A stretch of DNA of 35,395 nt from Paracoccaceae bacterium (GCA_027489355.1 JAIXZY010000052.1:1-35395); one strand, 5' to 3'. Positions 1 through 8,811 are shown, counted from the first letter of the stretch. Numbers and translations are program-made. Notes: generated by a model from the sequence alone, not told the origin.

Positions 1-44
1 CTTGCAGCCGCCGCGCGCATCCGCTATCCCTCCCCCACCTTCGC

Positions 45-118
45 GGCGGGTTGGCGGAGAGGTTACGCAGCGGATTGCAAATCCGTGAAGACCGGTTCGA
101 TTCCGGTACCCGCCTCCA
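45..118 (+). tRNA. tRNA-Cys (anticodon GCA)
   Basis: The cloverleaf can be folded by eye. The acceptor stem pairs GGCGGGT (45-51) with ACCCGCC (108-114), followed by discriminator T and an encoded CCA at 116-118. The anticodon arm has a 5-bp stem (70-74 with 82-86, one G-U pair) and the loop TTGCAAA, which puts anticodon GCA at 77-79. The T arm contains GGTTCGATTCC. The length of 74 nt is normal for tRNA-Cys. Confidence 0.95.
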
Positions 119-164
119 AGGTTCCTCCCAGTCTTCCATCTGACTCCGTCGGCCCTTGCCCGCG

Positions 165-2654
165 TCAGCCGAGCCGCGGCTTGCGGCCCCGGAGGATGAA
201 GGCGACGGCTTCCAGCACGACGCCGTTGGTGTTGATGTCGGCATAGCCGGACATGCCCAGCCCGCTTGCAACGTGGACGCCGGGGGAAAAGCCTGCGCCC
301 TCGATCCGGGCGCGGTCGCGGACGTGGCGGACCAGGCGGGTCGACCAGGTGTCCGGCCGGTGCGCGGCCCAGAGATAGGCGGCCTTGGTGTTGACCAGGG
401 TGATCTCGCGGCGAAACTCGGCCGTGGCGTAGCGCGCGTCGTCAGAGGTGACGTTGACCATCCAGCGGTCCCCCGCCCCGGTCAGGTTCAGGCCCTGGTA
501 GCTGAACCACGGCTGACGGTTGAGCGGGGCCTCGGACACCGCCAGAAGCGTGCCGGACCGTTCGAACTCCAGCCGCTGGGCGGCGAAAAGCACCTGGGCC
601 AGCACATCCGACGGGGCGGAGAGGCCCATTTCCACAGCCTCGAACAAAAGCGGCTCGGCGCCCAGCGGGCCCAGGTCCCCAGCCGCGTGAAGCAGGCGCA
701 TCGCGTGGTCGGTGGGCGAGGCCTCGTCCGGCACCTCGTAAGGCGAGGCCACGGCGAAGCCGCGGTCGCGGAAGGCGCGCGCGGTGTAATGCGCGCAATG
801 CGAACGGAAGCGGTCGACCAGCCGTCCGTCCACCACCGAATGCACCCGGCCATCGGCGATGACCCCGGCGAGATCCCAGGTGTCGACCGTGCTTTCCGCC
901 AGGCCAGCGGTCAGCGGGTGGGCGTCCAACTCGCGCAGGACGCTGAGCAGCCGGCCCGTGTCGCAGGCGTTGAAATCGCTGGAAAGCGCCCGCCCGCTGT
1001 CCGAGGAGATCACTTCGCATGGCAACTGCAGGCCGCCGATCCGCGCCACGGGAAGCGCCCGGACAAGCTGGTCGGCCCGAGCGACGAAATCGGCGTCGGA
1101 CAGAAGGCCCAGTTCCTGTGCAGCCATCACCCCGGCGATCAGGCTGCCCAGGTCCCACATCGTCAGCTCGCGGTGCAGCCAGGCCTCGCCCTCTTGCACG
1201 TCGGCCGTATCGGCGCAGAGGCCGGTGTCGGGGTTCGAGAAGCGCTGGAAGAACTGCCAGGCCTGGGCGGCGTCGGCCAGCCATTCCTCGGGTGTCAGGG
1301 GCGCGGGTTCGGGTTCATCCGAGGACGCCGGGCCCGCTGCCCGCCGGCTGTCGCGCCAAAGGGCGAACACCGGGTCCGGGGTTACCGTCGCCTGGACGAA
1401 ACCCGGCACGTCCAGCAGCCGCGTCCCCGGGTCGGCGCGCAGCCGGGCAAGCAGGTCCAGCGTCGCCGCCCGCGCCTGCGGTGTGAGGACGGCTTCGGGG
1501 CCGATGGAGAGGACGGCATCCCGCATGCCTTCGGCCGGATCAAGCAGGCGCGCGGCCTCGGCGACGGGCGTCTCGCCCCGGACGAGCAGGCCGCGGCCGT
1601 CGAAGGCGGCATGGTCCGACGGCAGGAGCAGAAGCTCGACCGACGATTCCTCGGGCAGCACGGCCATCGCGTCCGGGGCCGCCGCGCAGATAGGCCCGGC
1701 GGGCAAGCCGCCTGTTCCCGGAAGCTGAAGGCAGGCGTCCGCGGGCACGGGTTCGGGCACCGGGGCCAGTGTCGGGGTCAGGGGCAGGCCAAGCGCACGC
1801 AGGTCCCGCGCCAGGACCTCGGCCTCGGGTCCGCTGGCCGCAAGCCTGAGGGCCAGGAACCGCGGCTGGTCGGGTCCGAACCACAGCGCGTTGTCGCGGG
1901 GCAGCGCCAGGAAGCGGCGACCAAGCTCGACTTCGCGCAGGACGGCGTCGACCGCACGGCGACCGCGCAGGCGCGCCTCGGCAGGGGTGGCCCGTTCGAT
2001 CCCGGCCAGGGACAAGGCGATCTGCGCCCAGCCCGGACGGCTTAGCGCGGGCTCCATCTGTGCCGCCGGGTCGGCGGCGTCTGCCATGTTGATCCGGGTC
2101 ACGCCCGACAGGCAGACGGCCAGCCCTGCACAGCCCGCCGAGGCGACGGGAAGCGGAAGGTCCGGTTTCAGCACAGTACGGATGCCGAGGCAGCGCAGGG
2201 CGTCGAGGTTGGTCTCCTCGACCCCGTCCGTGGCGATCGAGAGCGGAGCGGCGGAGTCCGGCGCAAGACGCGCAAGGGCCTGGATCGAATCGCTCGCCAT
2301 CCGGCGCTGGAAATAGATGGGCAGTTTGGGCAGGCCCGGCAGGGCAAGCACGGGTTCGACCGACATTGGCCCCGCACCCAGCACGCGGCGAAGCGTCGCG
2401 GCGCTTGGCAAGGGAGAGTCCGGGCCAAGGGGCGGCAGGACCAGCGCGAAGGGAATCTCGCCTTCCAGAAAGGGATCAAGAACGGCGTCGATCAGGTCGG
2501 GGGGCGTGGTGGTGTCGATGCCGTCGACCAGCAGAAACAGCGCATCTTCAGCGGCTTGCGCCCGAACGCGAAGGGGAGTGACCGGCAACAGAAGCGCCGG
2601 TCCCATCAGCGTCAGAAAGCCCCGGCGATCAACCCTTAGCGGCATCCTTGCCAT
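165..2654 (-). CDS. Tat-exported DUF3131 domain protein, likely envelope polysaccharide partner
   Basis: The protein has 829 residues. The N-terminus carries a twin-arginine-type signal (DRRGFLTLMG around residues 9-18, then a hydrophobic stretch ending near RAQA), so export is likely. Residues from about 35 to 440 look like a divergent deacetylase-type barrel, starting with a strand of the form FLLVDGID. Residues from about 455 to the end match the DUF3131 pattern: a FSNPDTGL segment, then TMWDLGSLIAG. DUF3131 proteins are often encoded beside polysaccharide synthases, and this one diverges from a deacetylase-glycosyltransferase fusion 131 bp away, which suggests a shared exopolysaccharide role. 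Its enzymatic activity is unknown. A second in-frame ATG at 2645 has an equally good ribosome site, so the start is ambiguous by three residues. Confidence 0.8.
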   Translation of the reverse strand: MARMPLRVDRRGFLTLMGPALLLPVTPLRVRAQAAEDALFLLVDGIDTTTPPDLIDAVLDPFLEGEIPFALVLPPLGPDSPLPSAATLRRVLGAGPMSVEPVLALPGLPKLPIYFQRRMASDSIQALARLAPDSAAPLSIATDGVEETNLDALRCLGIRTVLKPDLPLPVASAGCAGLAVCLSGVTRINMADAADPAAQMEPALSRPGWAQIALSLAGIERATPAEARLRGRRAVDAVLREVELGRRFLALPRDNALWFGPDQPRFLALRLAASGPEAEVLARDLRALGLPLTPTLAPVPEPVPADACLQLPGTGGLPAGPICAAAPDAMAVLPEESSVELLLLPSDHAAFDGRGLLVRGETPVAEAARLLDPAEGMRDAVLSIGPEAVLTPQARAATLDLLARLRADPGTRLLDVPGFVQATVTPDPVFALWRDSRRAAGPASSDEPEPAPLTPEEWLADAAQAWQFFQRFSNPDTGLCADTADVQEGEAWLHRELTMWDLGSLIAGVMAAQELGLLSDADFVARADQLVRALPVARIGGLQLPCEVISSDSGRALSSDFNACDTGRLLSVLRELDAHPLTAGLAESTVDTWDLAGVIADGRVHSVVDGRLVDRFRSHCAHYTARAFRDRGFAVASPYEVPDEASPTDHAMRLLHAAGDLGPLGAEPLLFEAVEMGLSAPSDVLAQVLFAAQRLEFERSGTLLAVSEAPLNRQPWFSYQGLNLTGAGDRWMVNVTSDDARYATAEFRREITLVNTKAAYLWAAHRPDTWSTRLVRHVRDRARIEGAGFSPGVHVASGLGMSGYADINTNGVVLEAVAFILRGRKPRLG

Positions 2655-2660
2655 CCTTGC
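2643..2660 (-). repeat. Tandem 9-bp repeat creating two alternative starts
   Basis: The unit CATCCTTGC occurs twice in a row (2643-2651 and 2652-2660). On the minus strand this puts a GGCAAGG motif in front of each of two in-frame ATG codons (2654 and 2645) of the DUF3131 gene. Because the unit is 9 bp, a change in copy number would keep the frame. Confidence 0.7.
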
Positions 2661-2785
2661 CCCCTGCGGTGACCTGACCGGAGCGAGCCGGCCCTGTCAA
2701 TTCCACAAAAGCGCCTTCAACTCGGCCCAAGGCATTGCCACGATGCGACTCGTCGGTCCCGCGGGCGGCCGGGAACTGGTTCAGG

Positions 2786-5700
2786 ATGAAGCGACACAGA
2801 AGCACGCCGCGCCTCCGCAAGCGCCCTGCCGTCTTTCTGGACGTCACCGACCGGCGTGCTGGCTGGTTGAAGGCGGCGGCGGCGCTGTCGGGGTTCGGTC
2901 TGCTCGCCTGGCTGGCGGCGGTGGCGATCGGGATCTCGGCCATGAACATCCTGCCCGACAGCAGCCGGATCGACGCCGTGCGCGAGGGAACCGTCGCGGC
3001 GGAAGCCGATGGAAAGCCCGGCCTGCCCGTGGTGGACCCCACCTGTCTGGGCGCGGTCCGGACGGTGACACCGCCCGAGGCCTATCTGAACAGTCCCGGC
3101 GACCTTGCTCTTGGCACCCTGCGGGAGGAGTGCACGCCGCTTGGCGGGCTTCTGGTCAACGCGCTGGAGATCGATCCCGCAGCGGGAAAGGTCGACTGGG
3201 CGGACCGGTCCTCGGTCGATACGGTGCTGCACACGCTTGCGGCCGAAGGTGCGCATCCGGCGGTGGAACTGGTGGCGCAGCTGCCCCTGCCCGAGACGGC
3301 CGCCGGGGTGGCGTCGGTCCTTGGCAGCCCAGGCATCCGTGGACGGCTGGTGGCAGGCCTCGTCGCGCGCGTCGCGGAAAGCGGCGCAGCGGGGGTCTGC
3401 CTTTACCCTGACGGGTTCCGCTTCGCCCATCTGGATGGCCTGCACGCGCTTCTGACCGAGCTTTCGGCCAGCTTGCCGCGACCGGCGACGACCTGCCTGA
3501 TTGCCGATGCCTCGGGACCGCTCTGGCGCGACGCGGGAATCATCGGCGCGGTCGACTCGGTGGTGCTGCGGGCTTTCCGCGAGCCGGCGGCCGGCGCTCC
3601 GCCGGGGCCGCTGGCGCCACAGGGCTGGTTCGACGGGCTGATCGACGAAGCACTGGCGGCGATGGACGGTGACAAGCTGCGGGTGGCGCTGGGGGCGTTC
3701 GGCTATCTCTGGACGGACGGCGCGCCGGGGCCGGTCCGCCTGTCCTATGCCGAGGCAATGCGGCTTGCGGCGCAGACCGGGGCGAAGATCGTTGTCGATC
3801 CGGCCAGCCTGAACACCCGGCTCAGCTTCACCGATGCCCAGGGCCGCCGGTCCGAGATCTGGCTCCTCGACGCGGTGTCGGTGCATAACCAGCTGCTTTC
3901 GCTGGCCGACCGGGGCGGGGCGCGGCGCGTCCTGTGGTCTGTCGGGTCCGAGGACCCCGGCACATGGCCGCTTCTGGCACGCGCCACCGGGCCGATCACG
4001 CCGGGGCTTCTGGAGTCCGTCTCGCTGTCCGACGTGGTGCTCTATGCAGGCCAGGGTCCCTTCCGCAAGATCGTCGAGCTCTCACGGACCGGCCAGCGAC
4101 GGATCTCTGTCGATCCGGGAACGCGCCGGATCGTCGGAATGGTCTACGACGCTGTCCCCCGCCCCTTCACCGTGGAACGCTATGGCGCGCTGATCGGGAA
4201 AAGCGTGGCTTTGACCTTCGACGATGGCCCGGACCCCGCCTATACGGCGGAAATCCTGGATGTTCTGCGCCGGAAGCAGGTGCTGGCGACGTTCTTCGTC
4301 ATCGGCGCGAACGTGGTGCAGTCGCCCGACCTCTTGCGCCGCATGGTGGACGAGGGACATGAGGTCGGCTCGCACACCTTCTTCCACCCCGGCAACGACA
4401 ACACCGGGGCCGAGCGGTTGCGGCTGGAGCTGAATGCCGTGCAGCGGCTTCTGTCCAGCATCTCCGGCCGGGTGACCTATCTCTTCCGCACGCCCTATGG
4501 CCGCAGCGAGGGGCCGATGAGCGCCACGGAAGCCGAGCAGCAGCTCATCTTCGAAAGCGCCGGGCTGGTAATCGCGGGCGGGGACATCGTTCCGCGCGAC
4601 TGGGAGGGGTTGAGCGCGGAAGGGATCGTCGAGGAGGTGATGCGCTCGCTTCCCGCAAGCGGCGGTCAGGTGGTCGTGCTGCATGATGCGGGCGGAGACC
4701 GGTCGGCAACGGTGGCCGCGGTGCCGCTGCTGATCGACCGGCTGCGGGCGGCGGGCTACGACTTCGTGCCGCTGTCGCGCTTCATCGGCCTGACGCGGGA
4801 CCAGGTGATGCCGCTGGCTGCCGACGGGATGACTCCGCTGGACCGGGCAAGCCTGGTCGCGCTGTCGGCCCTTGGTCATGCGCTGGTCTGGGTCTTCTGG
4901 GGCGGCATAGCCTTCGGGCTTCTGCGCAGCTTTCTGGTGCTGGGGTTTGCCCTTCTGCGGCGCCGGCATCCGTCGGGTGACGGACCAGTAGACAGCGCGG
5001 TGGTCGTCATTCCCGCCTACAACGAAGAGCTGGTGGTCGGTGACGCGATCCGCGCGGCGCTGGCAAGCGACTACCCGGACCTGCGGGTGATCGTGGTCGA
5101 TGACGGGTCGACCGACGATACCGCGGGCGCCGTGCTGCGCGACTTCGGCAGTAACCCGCGTGTCCGGCTGCTCCGGCAGCGGAACGGCGGGAAGTGGAGC
5201 GCGCTGAACGCCGCCTATGCCGAGATCGAGGCCGAGGTCGTGGTGGCGGTGGATGCAGATACCGTGCTCGACCGCGATGCCGTGCGCTTGCTTGCTGCCC
5301 ATTTCCGCGATCCGAAGGTGGGCGCGGTCGCCGGGACCGTGGTCGTCGGCAACCGGCACGGGCTTCTGCCCCGGCTGCAGGCGCTGGAATACACCACGGC
5401 CCAGAACATCGACCGCCGCGCCGCCGAGCGGTTGAACGCGATGCTGGTGGTCCCGGGCGCCATCGGTGCCTGGCGGACCGAGGCGGTGCGCAAGGCCGGG
5501 CTCTATACGCCCGACACCACGACCGAGGACGCGGACCTGACCATTGCCGTCATCCGCGCCGGCTACCGCGTGGTGTTCGAGGACCGCGCCATCTCGACCA
5601 CCGATGCGGTGGACAGGCTGCACGGCTTCCTGAAGCAGCGCCTGCGCTGGACCTTCGGCATGATGCAGACCGCGTGGAAGCACCGCCGCGCGGCCCGGAC

Positions 5701-6103
5701 CGCCAAGGCCGTGGGATGGCTGGCGCTGCCGGACCTCTGGCTGACGGGGATCGGGCTTGGCCTGATCGCGCCGATCATCGACGCGGTGGCGCTGGGAGCC
5801 TTGGTGACCTCGGTCGCGGACCTCGCGCAGGGCCAGCCGCCGACGCTTGCGGACACTCCGGTCTGGATGGTGGCGGGCTGGATGATGCTGCCGCTGATGG
5901 ACCTTTTGGTGATGCTGACGGCCTTCGCCTTCGACCGGCGCGCGCCGTGGTCGCTGGTGCTGCTGGCCCCGGTCCAGCGACTGATCTATCGCCCGCTGCT
6001 CTACGTCACGGTCTACCGGGCCGTGGGTCTGGCCCTTGCCGGGCATATCGTGGGCTGGGGCAAGCTGATCCGGCGGGGCCGGGTGGAACGGCCGGCCGAG
6101 TGA
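2786..6103 (+). CDS. Trimodular GH18-like / CE4 polysaccharide deacetylase / GT2 glycosyltransferase
   Basis: This 1105-residue membrane protein probably makes and N-deacetylates an envelope polysaccharide, possibly a poly-N-acetylglucosamine-type polymer (inferred). A membrane helix lies at about 28-50. Next comes a GH18-like region (about 75-420) in which the DxDxE catalytic motif is replaced by GVCLYPD (203-209). The CE4 domain is intact: TFDDGPD (477-483), HTFFH (530-534), RTPY (568-571) and a LHD motif with H633. Helices at about 685-725 lead into a GT2 domain with VVVIPAYNEE (739-748), DD (772-773), DAD (823-825), TED (913-915) and QRLRW (951-955). Three or more C-terminal helices follow. 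The topology fits a periplasmic GH18/CE4 part and a cytoplasmic GT2 part. A TTG at 2735 could extend the ORF, but the basic MKRHRS start at 2786 looks better. Confidence 0.88.
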   Translation: MKRHRSTPRLRKRPAVFLDVTDRRAGWLKAAAALSGFGLLAWLAAVAIGISAMNILPDSSRIDAVREGTVAAEADGKPGLPVVDPTCLGAVRTVTPPEAYLNSPGDLALGTLREECTPLGGLLVNALEIDPAAGKVDWADRSSVDTVLHTLAAEGAHPAVELVAQLPLPETAAGVASVLGSPGIRGRLVAGLVARVAESGAAGVCLYPDGFRFAHLDGLHALLTELSASLPRPATTCLIADASGPLWRDAGIIGAVDSVVLRAFREPAAGAPPGPLAPQGWFDGLIDEALAAMDGDKLRVALGAFGYLWTDGAPGPVRLSYAEAMRLAAQTGAKIVVDPASLNTRLSFTDAQGRRSEIWLLDAVSVHNQLLSLADRGGARRVLWSVGSEDPGTWPLLARATGPITPGLLESVSLSDVVLYAGQGPFRKIVELSRTGQRRISVDPGTRRIVGMVYDAVPRPFTVERYGALIGKSVALTFDDGPDPAYTAEILDVLRRKQVLATFFVIGANVVQSPDLLRRMVDEGHEVGSHTFFHPGNDNTGAERLRLELNAVQRLLSSISGRVTYLFRTPYGRSEGPMSATEAEQQLIFESAGLVIAGGDIVPRDWEGLSAEGIVEEVMRSLPASGGQVVVLHDAGGDRSATVAAVPLLIDRLRAAGYDFVPLSRFIGLTRDQVMPLAADGMTPLDRASLVALSALGHALVWVFWGGIAFGLLRSFLVLGFALLRRRHPSGDGPVDSAVVVIPAYNEELVVGDAIRAALASDYPDLRVIVVDDGSTDDTAGAVLRDFGSNPRVRLLRQRNGGKWSALNAAYAEIEAEVVVAVDADTVLDRDAVRLLAAHFRDPKVGAVAGTVVVGNRHGLLPRLQALEYTTAQNIDRRAAERLNAMLVVPGAIGAWRTEAVRKAGLYTPDTTTEDADLTIAVIRAGYRVVFEDRAISTTDAVDRLHGFLKQRLRWTFGMMQTAWKHRRAARTAKAVGWLALPDLWLTGIGLGLIAPIIDAVALGALVTSVADLAQGQPPTLADTPVWMVAGWMMLPLMDLLVMLTAFAFDRRAPWSLVLLAPVQRLIYRPLLYVTVYRAVGLALAGHIVGWGKLIRRGRVERPAE

Positions 6104-6116
6104 CGTCCAGCCGGCC
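6090..6116. terminator. GC-rich hairpin at the end of the GT2 fusion gene
   Basis: GGCCGGC (6090-6096) pairs with GCCGGCC (6110-6116) around a 13-nt loop that contains the TGA stop of the fusion gene. It lies between two convergent genes and could act on both strands. No T-tract is present on either side, so this is a weak call. Confidence 0.35.
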
Positions 6117-6124
6117 AGACCGGG

Positions 6125-6733
6125 TCAGCCAAAGACCTTGCAGCCGTTGCTGGCGATCTCGCCCTTGTGGACCGGCAGGTCGCGCGGCGGGTCCAGGATG
6201 ATCGGCTGCACCGCGGTGATGCGGCGGGCGCAGGCGTCGGTCGCGGCGGCCGACATGCCCTTGCCCCCGATCCAGATGTCCAGCCACGGATGGCCCTTGT
6301 AACCGGAATGGCAGGGACCATTCTGCGGGGTCGGACCGTCGCCGCAGACGTCCTCGACGATGGCGTATTTCTGCAGTCGCGGCAGGTAGAAGCGGGTACC
6401 GGCCGGGAAGTCCAAGGTCTGACGACCGTTCTCGATCCGGTGGCCCACGGCGATGGTGATGGGGCTGGCCCAGGTTCCGGTCCCGCCCGCCTTCTGCCGC
6501 AGCACCGGCCGCGCGATCTCGGCCGAGCCGGGGGGCGTGTTGTCCCACCAGGTGTATCCGGTGAGATAGACGTCCATCTGCCGCCCCTTGTCCAGCTTGT
6601 CCGACCCCTTGTCCGACAGCGCCACCTCGGTGGCCAGACGCTCTTGCGCCCCGGCCCCCTGCGATGCGACCGACGCCGCCAGAACGGCACAGCCCGCCGC
6701 CGCCAGACCCTTCCTTGCCTTCTTCATCAGCAT
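6125..6733 (-). CDS. Secreted protein with possible double-psi beta-barrel (3D-like) fold
   Basis: About 202 residues. A basic start (MLMKKARKG), a hydrophobic core and an AGAQ-type cleavage site near residue 30 indicate a Sec signal peptide. The mature part contains VYLTGYTWWDNTPPGS, a GTRFYLPRLQKYAIVEDVCGDG segment and GHPWLDIWIGG. This order (an entry strand with Tyr, a surface strand, a Cys-Gly-Asp-Gly turn, then Leu-Asp-Ile) resembles 3D/RlpA-like barrels that bind cell-wall glycans. I call this a resemblance, not an assignment. Three or four Cys residues in the mature part could form disulfides. It is convergent with the GT2 fusion gene. The start could also be ATG at 6727. Confidence 0.6.
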   Translation of the reverse strand: MLMKKARKGLAAAGCAVLAASVASQGAGAQERLATEVALSDKGSDKLDKGRQMDVYLTGYTWWDNTPPGSAEIARPVLRQKAGGTGTWASPITIAVGHRIENGRQTLDFPAGTRFYLPRLQKYAIVEDVCGDGPTPQNGPCHSGYKGHPWLDIWIGGKGMSAAATDACARRITAVQPIILDPPRDLPVHKGEIASNGCKVFG

Positions 6734-6799
6734 TGCCTGCCCTCTGCCGTAAACCCGAACCACGTTACTGCGCTTGGCCGAAACACCCCTCCGCCTGCC

Positions 6800-7885
6800 T
6801 TAGGCGACTGGGCGCAGCGGAATGTCGATCCGCTTGCCGGACCCTCGGTCGAAAAGATGCATGTCCCTTTTCGAGAAGGTGAGACGCACCTGCTCGTCTG
6901 CCGTGACATGGGAATGCGGAGGCAGGCTCGCAAGGATGGGAACGCCGGCAAGCCGGGAAAAAACGATCCGGTCGGGGCCGGTCAGTTCGGCGAAGTCGAC
7001 GGTCGCCGCTATGGCAAGCTCGTCCGCCGGGTCGGCAAGGCGCAGGTCCTCGGGGCGCACGCCCAGAGTTACCGGACGCGGGGCGGCGTCGGGTGCGGGA
7101 AGCGCCAGGGTCTGGCCGCTGCCGTCCAGATGCAGCCCCCGCCCGTCCCATGTCGCCTCGATCAGGTTCATCGGCGGCGCGCCGACGAAAGAGGCGACGA
7201 AGACCGTCGCCGGGCGGCGGTAGATGTCCTCGGGGCTGCCGATCTGCTCGATCGCGCCGTTGTTCATCACCGCGATCCGTGTCGCGAGCGTCATCGCCTC
7301 GATCTGGTCATGCGTGACATAGACCACGGTCGTGGCAAGCAGCCGGTGCAAGTGCTTGATCTCGGCCCGCATCTCCATCCGCAGCTTGGCGTCCAGGTTC
7401 GACAGCGGCTCGTCGAAGAGGAAGATCTTCGGCTCGCGGACCAGGGCGCGGCCGATGGCGACGCGCTGGCGCTGTCCGCCGGACAGTTCTGCCGGCTTGC
7501 GGTCGAGAAGCCCGTCGATCTGCAGCATCCGGGCCACGCGCGCGACCGCCTCGTCCCGCCGGGCGCGGGGGACGCCGCGCATTTCCAGCCCGAAGCCGAT
7601 GTTCCGGCGGACCGAGAGGTTGGGATAAAGCGCGTAGGACTGGAAGACCATGGCCACGTCGCGGTCCTTCGGGTGGACCTCGTTCACCCGCTTGCCGTCG
7701 ATGCGGATCTCTCCGGTCGTGGGTGACAGAAGACCCGCGATGACGTTCAGCAGCGTCGACTTGCCGCAGCCCGAGGCACCAAGCAGCACCAGGAACTCGC
7801 CGCTGGCCAGCGAGATGTCGATAGAGCGCAGGACCTCGGTCGCGCCGTAGGATTTGCCGATTCCGATCAGGTCCAAGGTGCTCAT
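6800..7885 (-). CDS. Carbohydrate ABC transporter ATP-binding protein (UgpC/MalK/MsmX type)
   Basis: A 361-residue cytoplasmic ATPase that should power the two permeases encoded upstream. It has Walker A GASGCGKST (about 36-44), the Q-loop MVFQSYALYPNLSV, the signature LSGGQRQRVAIGRAL, Walker B IFLFDEPLSNLD and the switch histidine in YVTHDQIEAM. A C-terminal TOBE/MalK-type regulatory region follows (ASFVGAPPMNLIEA onward). Both the length and the extra C-terminal domain are typical of CUT1 sugar importers. The ATG start at 7885 overlaps the stop of the kinase gene in an ATGA arrangement, so translation is probably coupled. It is the last gene of the six-gene operon. Confidence 0.93.
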   Translation of the reverse strand: MSTLDLIGIGKSYGATEVLRSIDISLASGEFLVLLGASGCGKSTLLNVIAGLLSPTTGEIRIDGKRVNEVHPKDRDVAMVFQSYALYPNLSVRRNIGFGLEMRGVPRARRDEAVARVARMLQIDGLLDRKPAELSGGQRQRVAIGRALVREPKIFLFDEPLSNLDAKLRMEMRAEIKHLHRLLATTVVYVTHDQIEAMTLATRIAVMNNGAIEQIGSPEDIYRRPATVFVASFVGAPPMNLIEATWDGRGLHLDGSGQTLALPAPDAAPRPVTLGVRPEDLRLADPADELAIAATVDFAELTGPDRIVFSRLAGVPILASLPPHSHVTADEQVRLTFSKRDMHLFDRGSGKRIDIPLRPVA

Positions 7886-8811
7886 GCCCCACCTCCGGCA
7901 TCTGGCGCATAGCGCCGGGGAAAGGTCGAGACCGCGGTCGAGGCGCAGGCCACGCCCCGGCGCAGGCAGGCGGCAAGGTCCAGCCCGTCCGACCAGCCCG
8001 CCAGGTAGCCCGCGTTGAAGATGTCGCCCGCCCCGATGGTGTCGCGCGCCGTGACGGCAGGCGCCGGGGCGCGAAGCAGCGGTCCACCCAGGGACTGCGC
8101 AACGGCTCCCGCTGCCCCGCATTTGACAACGACGACCGCGCCGGCGGGCATCAGCGGCAGCAGCGCGGCCGGGGCCTGATCGGGTGGCAGTCCGCCCGAC
8201 AGGGCGCGCGTCTCCACCTCGTTCAGAAGCAGGCAGTCGCAGCGGTCCAGCCAGCCCCGCACCCTGGCCAGCGTCCCGGCCGTCCAGCCCCCGGTCGGCC
8301 AGCCGGTGTCAAGCGCGATACAGACCCCCTGCCCCCGCGCATGGTCAAAAAGCGCATCGTAGTCCGCCACCAGCGCATCGCTGACGAAGGTGCCGCAGAC
8401 GAGAAGCATCCCGCCCGCAAGCCGCGGCCAGTCGAGCATTGCCCGGACCTGCGGCCAGGTCAGGTCTGCCAGATGCCCGCGCGTAGTGAAGAAGGTCCGC
8501 TCGCTGTCGTCATGCGTCAGGCCGACCGACAGGGTGGTGTCGGACCCGGTGATCGACCAGGCGGCGGAATGCGGTGCGAAGGCCTGGCGCAGCATCGTGC
8601 CAAACGCATCGCGGCCGGTGTTCGAGGCGAACTGGAAGTCCCGCTCCAGCGCACGCCAGGCCAGCGCAGCGTTGCCGGCCGCACCGCCAAGGCGCAGGTC
8701 GCTGTGCGTGACGATGGTTTCGGTGCCGGGATCGGGCCAGGGCCGCACCGGCCCCATGATCAGGTCGATGTTGACGTTGCCGACCACGGCAAGGGGTTTC
8801 GGTCCGGTCAT
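7882..8811 (-). CDS. PfkB-family sugar kinase (candidate fructosamine kinase, FrlD-like)
   Basis: A 309-residue ribokinase-fold kinase. The N-terminus AVVGNVNIDLIMG is typical of PfkB proteins, and LRLGGAAGNAALAW is the substrate-loop signature. The second PfkB signature DTIGAGDIFNAGYLAGW carries the catalytic aspartate and the anion hole. The substrate cannot be read from sequence. The operon also holds a SIS-domain deglycase/isomerase-like protein and a CUT1 importer, the same set as the Bacillus frl operon, in which FrlD phosphorylates fructoselysine and related Amadori products at C6. That role is inferred from context. It overlaps both neighbours by four bases (ATGA), which points to coupled translation. 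Confidence 0.85.
   Translation of the reverse strand: MTGPKPLAVVGNVNIDLIMGPVRPWPDPGTETIVTHSDLRLGGAAGNAALAWRALERDFQFASNTGRDAFGTMLRQAFAPHSAAWSITGSDTTLSVGLTHDDSERTFFTTRGHLADLTWPQVRAMLDWPRLAGGMLLVCGTFVSDALVADYDALFDHARGQGVCIALDTGWPTGGWTAGTLARVRGWLDRCDCLLLNEVETRALSGGLPPDQAPAALLPLMPAGAVVVVKCGAAGAVAQSLGGPLLRAPAPAVTARDTIGAGDIFNAGYLAGWSDGLDLAACLRRGVACASTAVSTFPRRYAPDAGGGA

Noticed and set aside
156-2045. 629-codon open frame on the plus strand
   Set aside because: It is antisense to the DUF3131 gene and its Arg/Gly/His/Gln-rich product is typical of a shadow frame in GC-rich DNA.
4082-6046. 654-codon open frame on the minus strand
   Set aside because: It lies within the GT2/CE4 fusion gene, whose motifs are unambiguous; the antisense product is low-complexity His/Arg/Gln sequence.
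7882-8129. Longer starts that extend the ATPase frame upstream to 8122
   Set aside because: The extension runs through the kinase gene in another frame; ATG 7885 with an ATGA overlap is the natural start.
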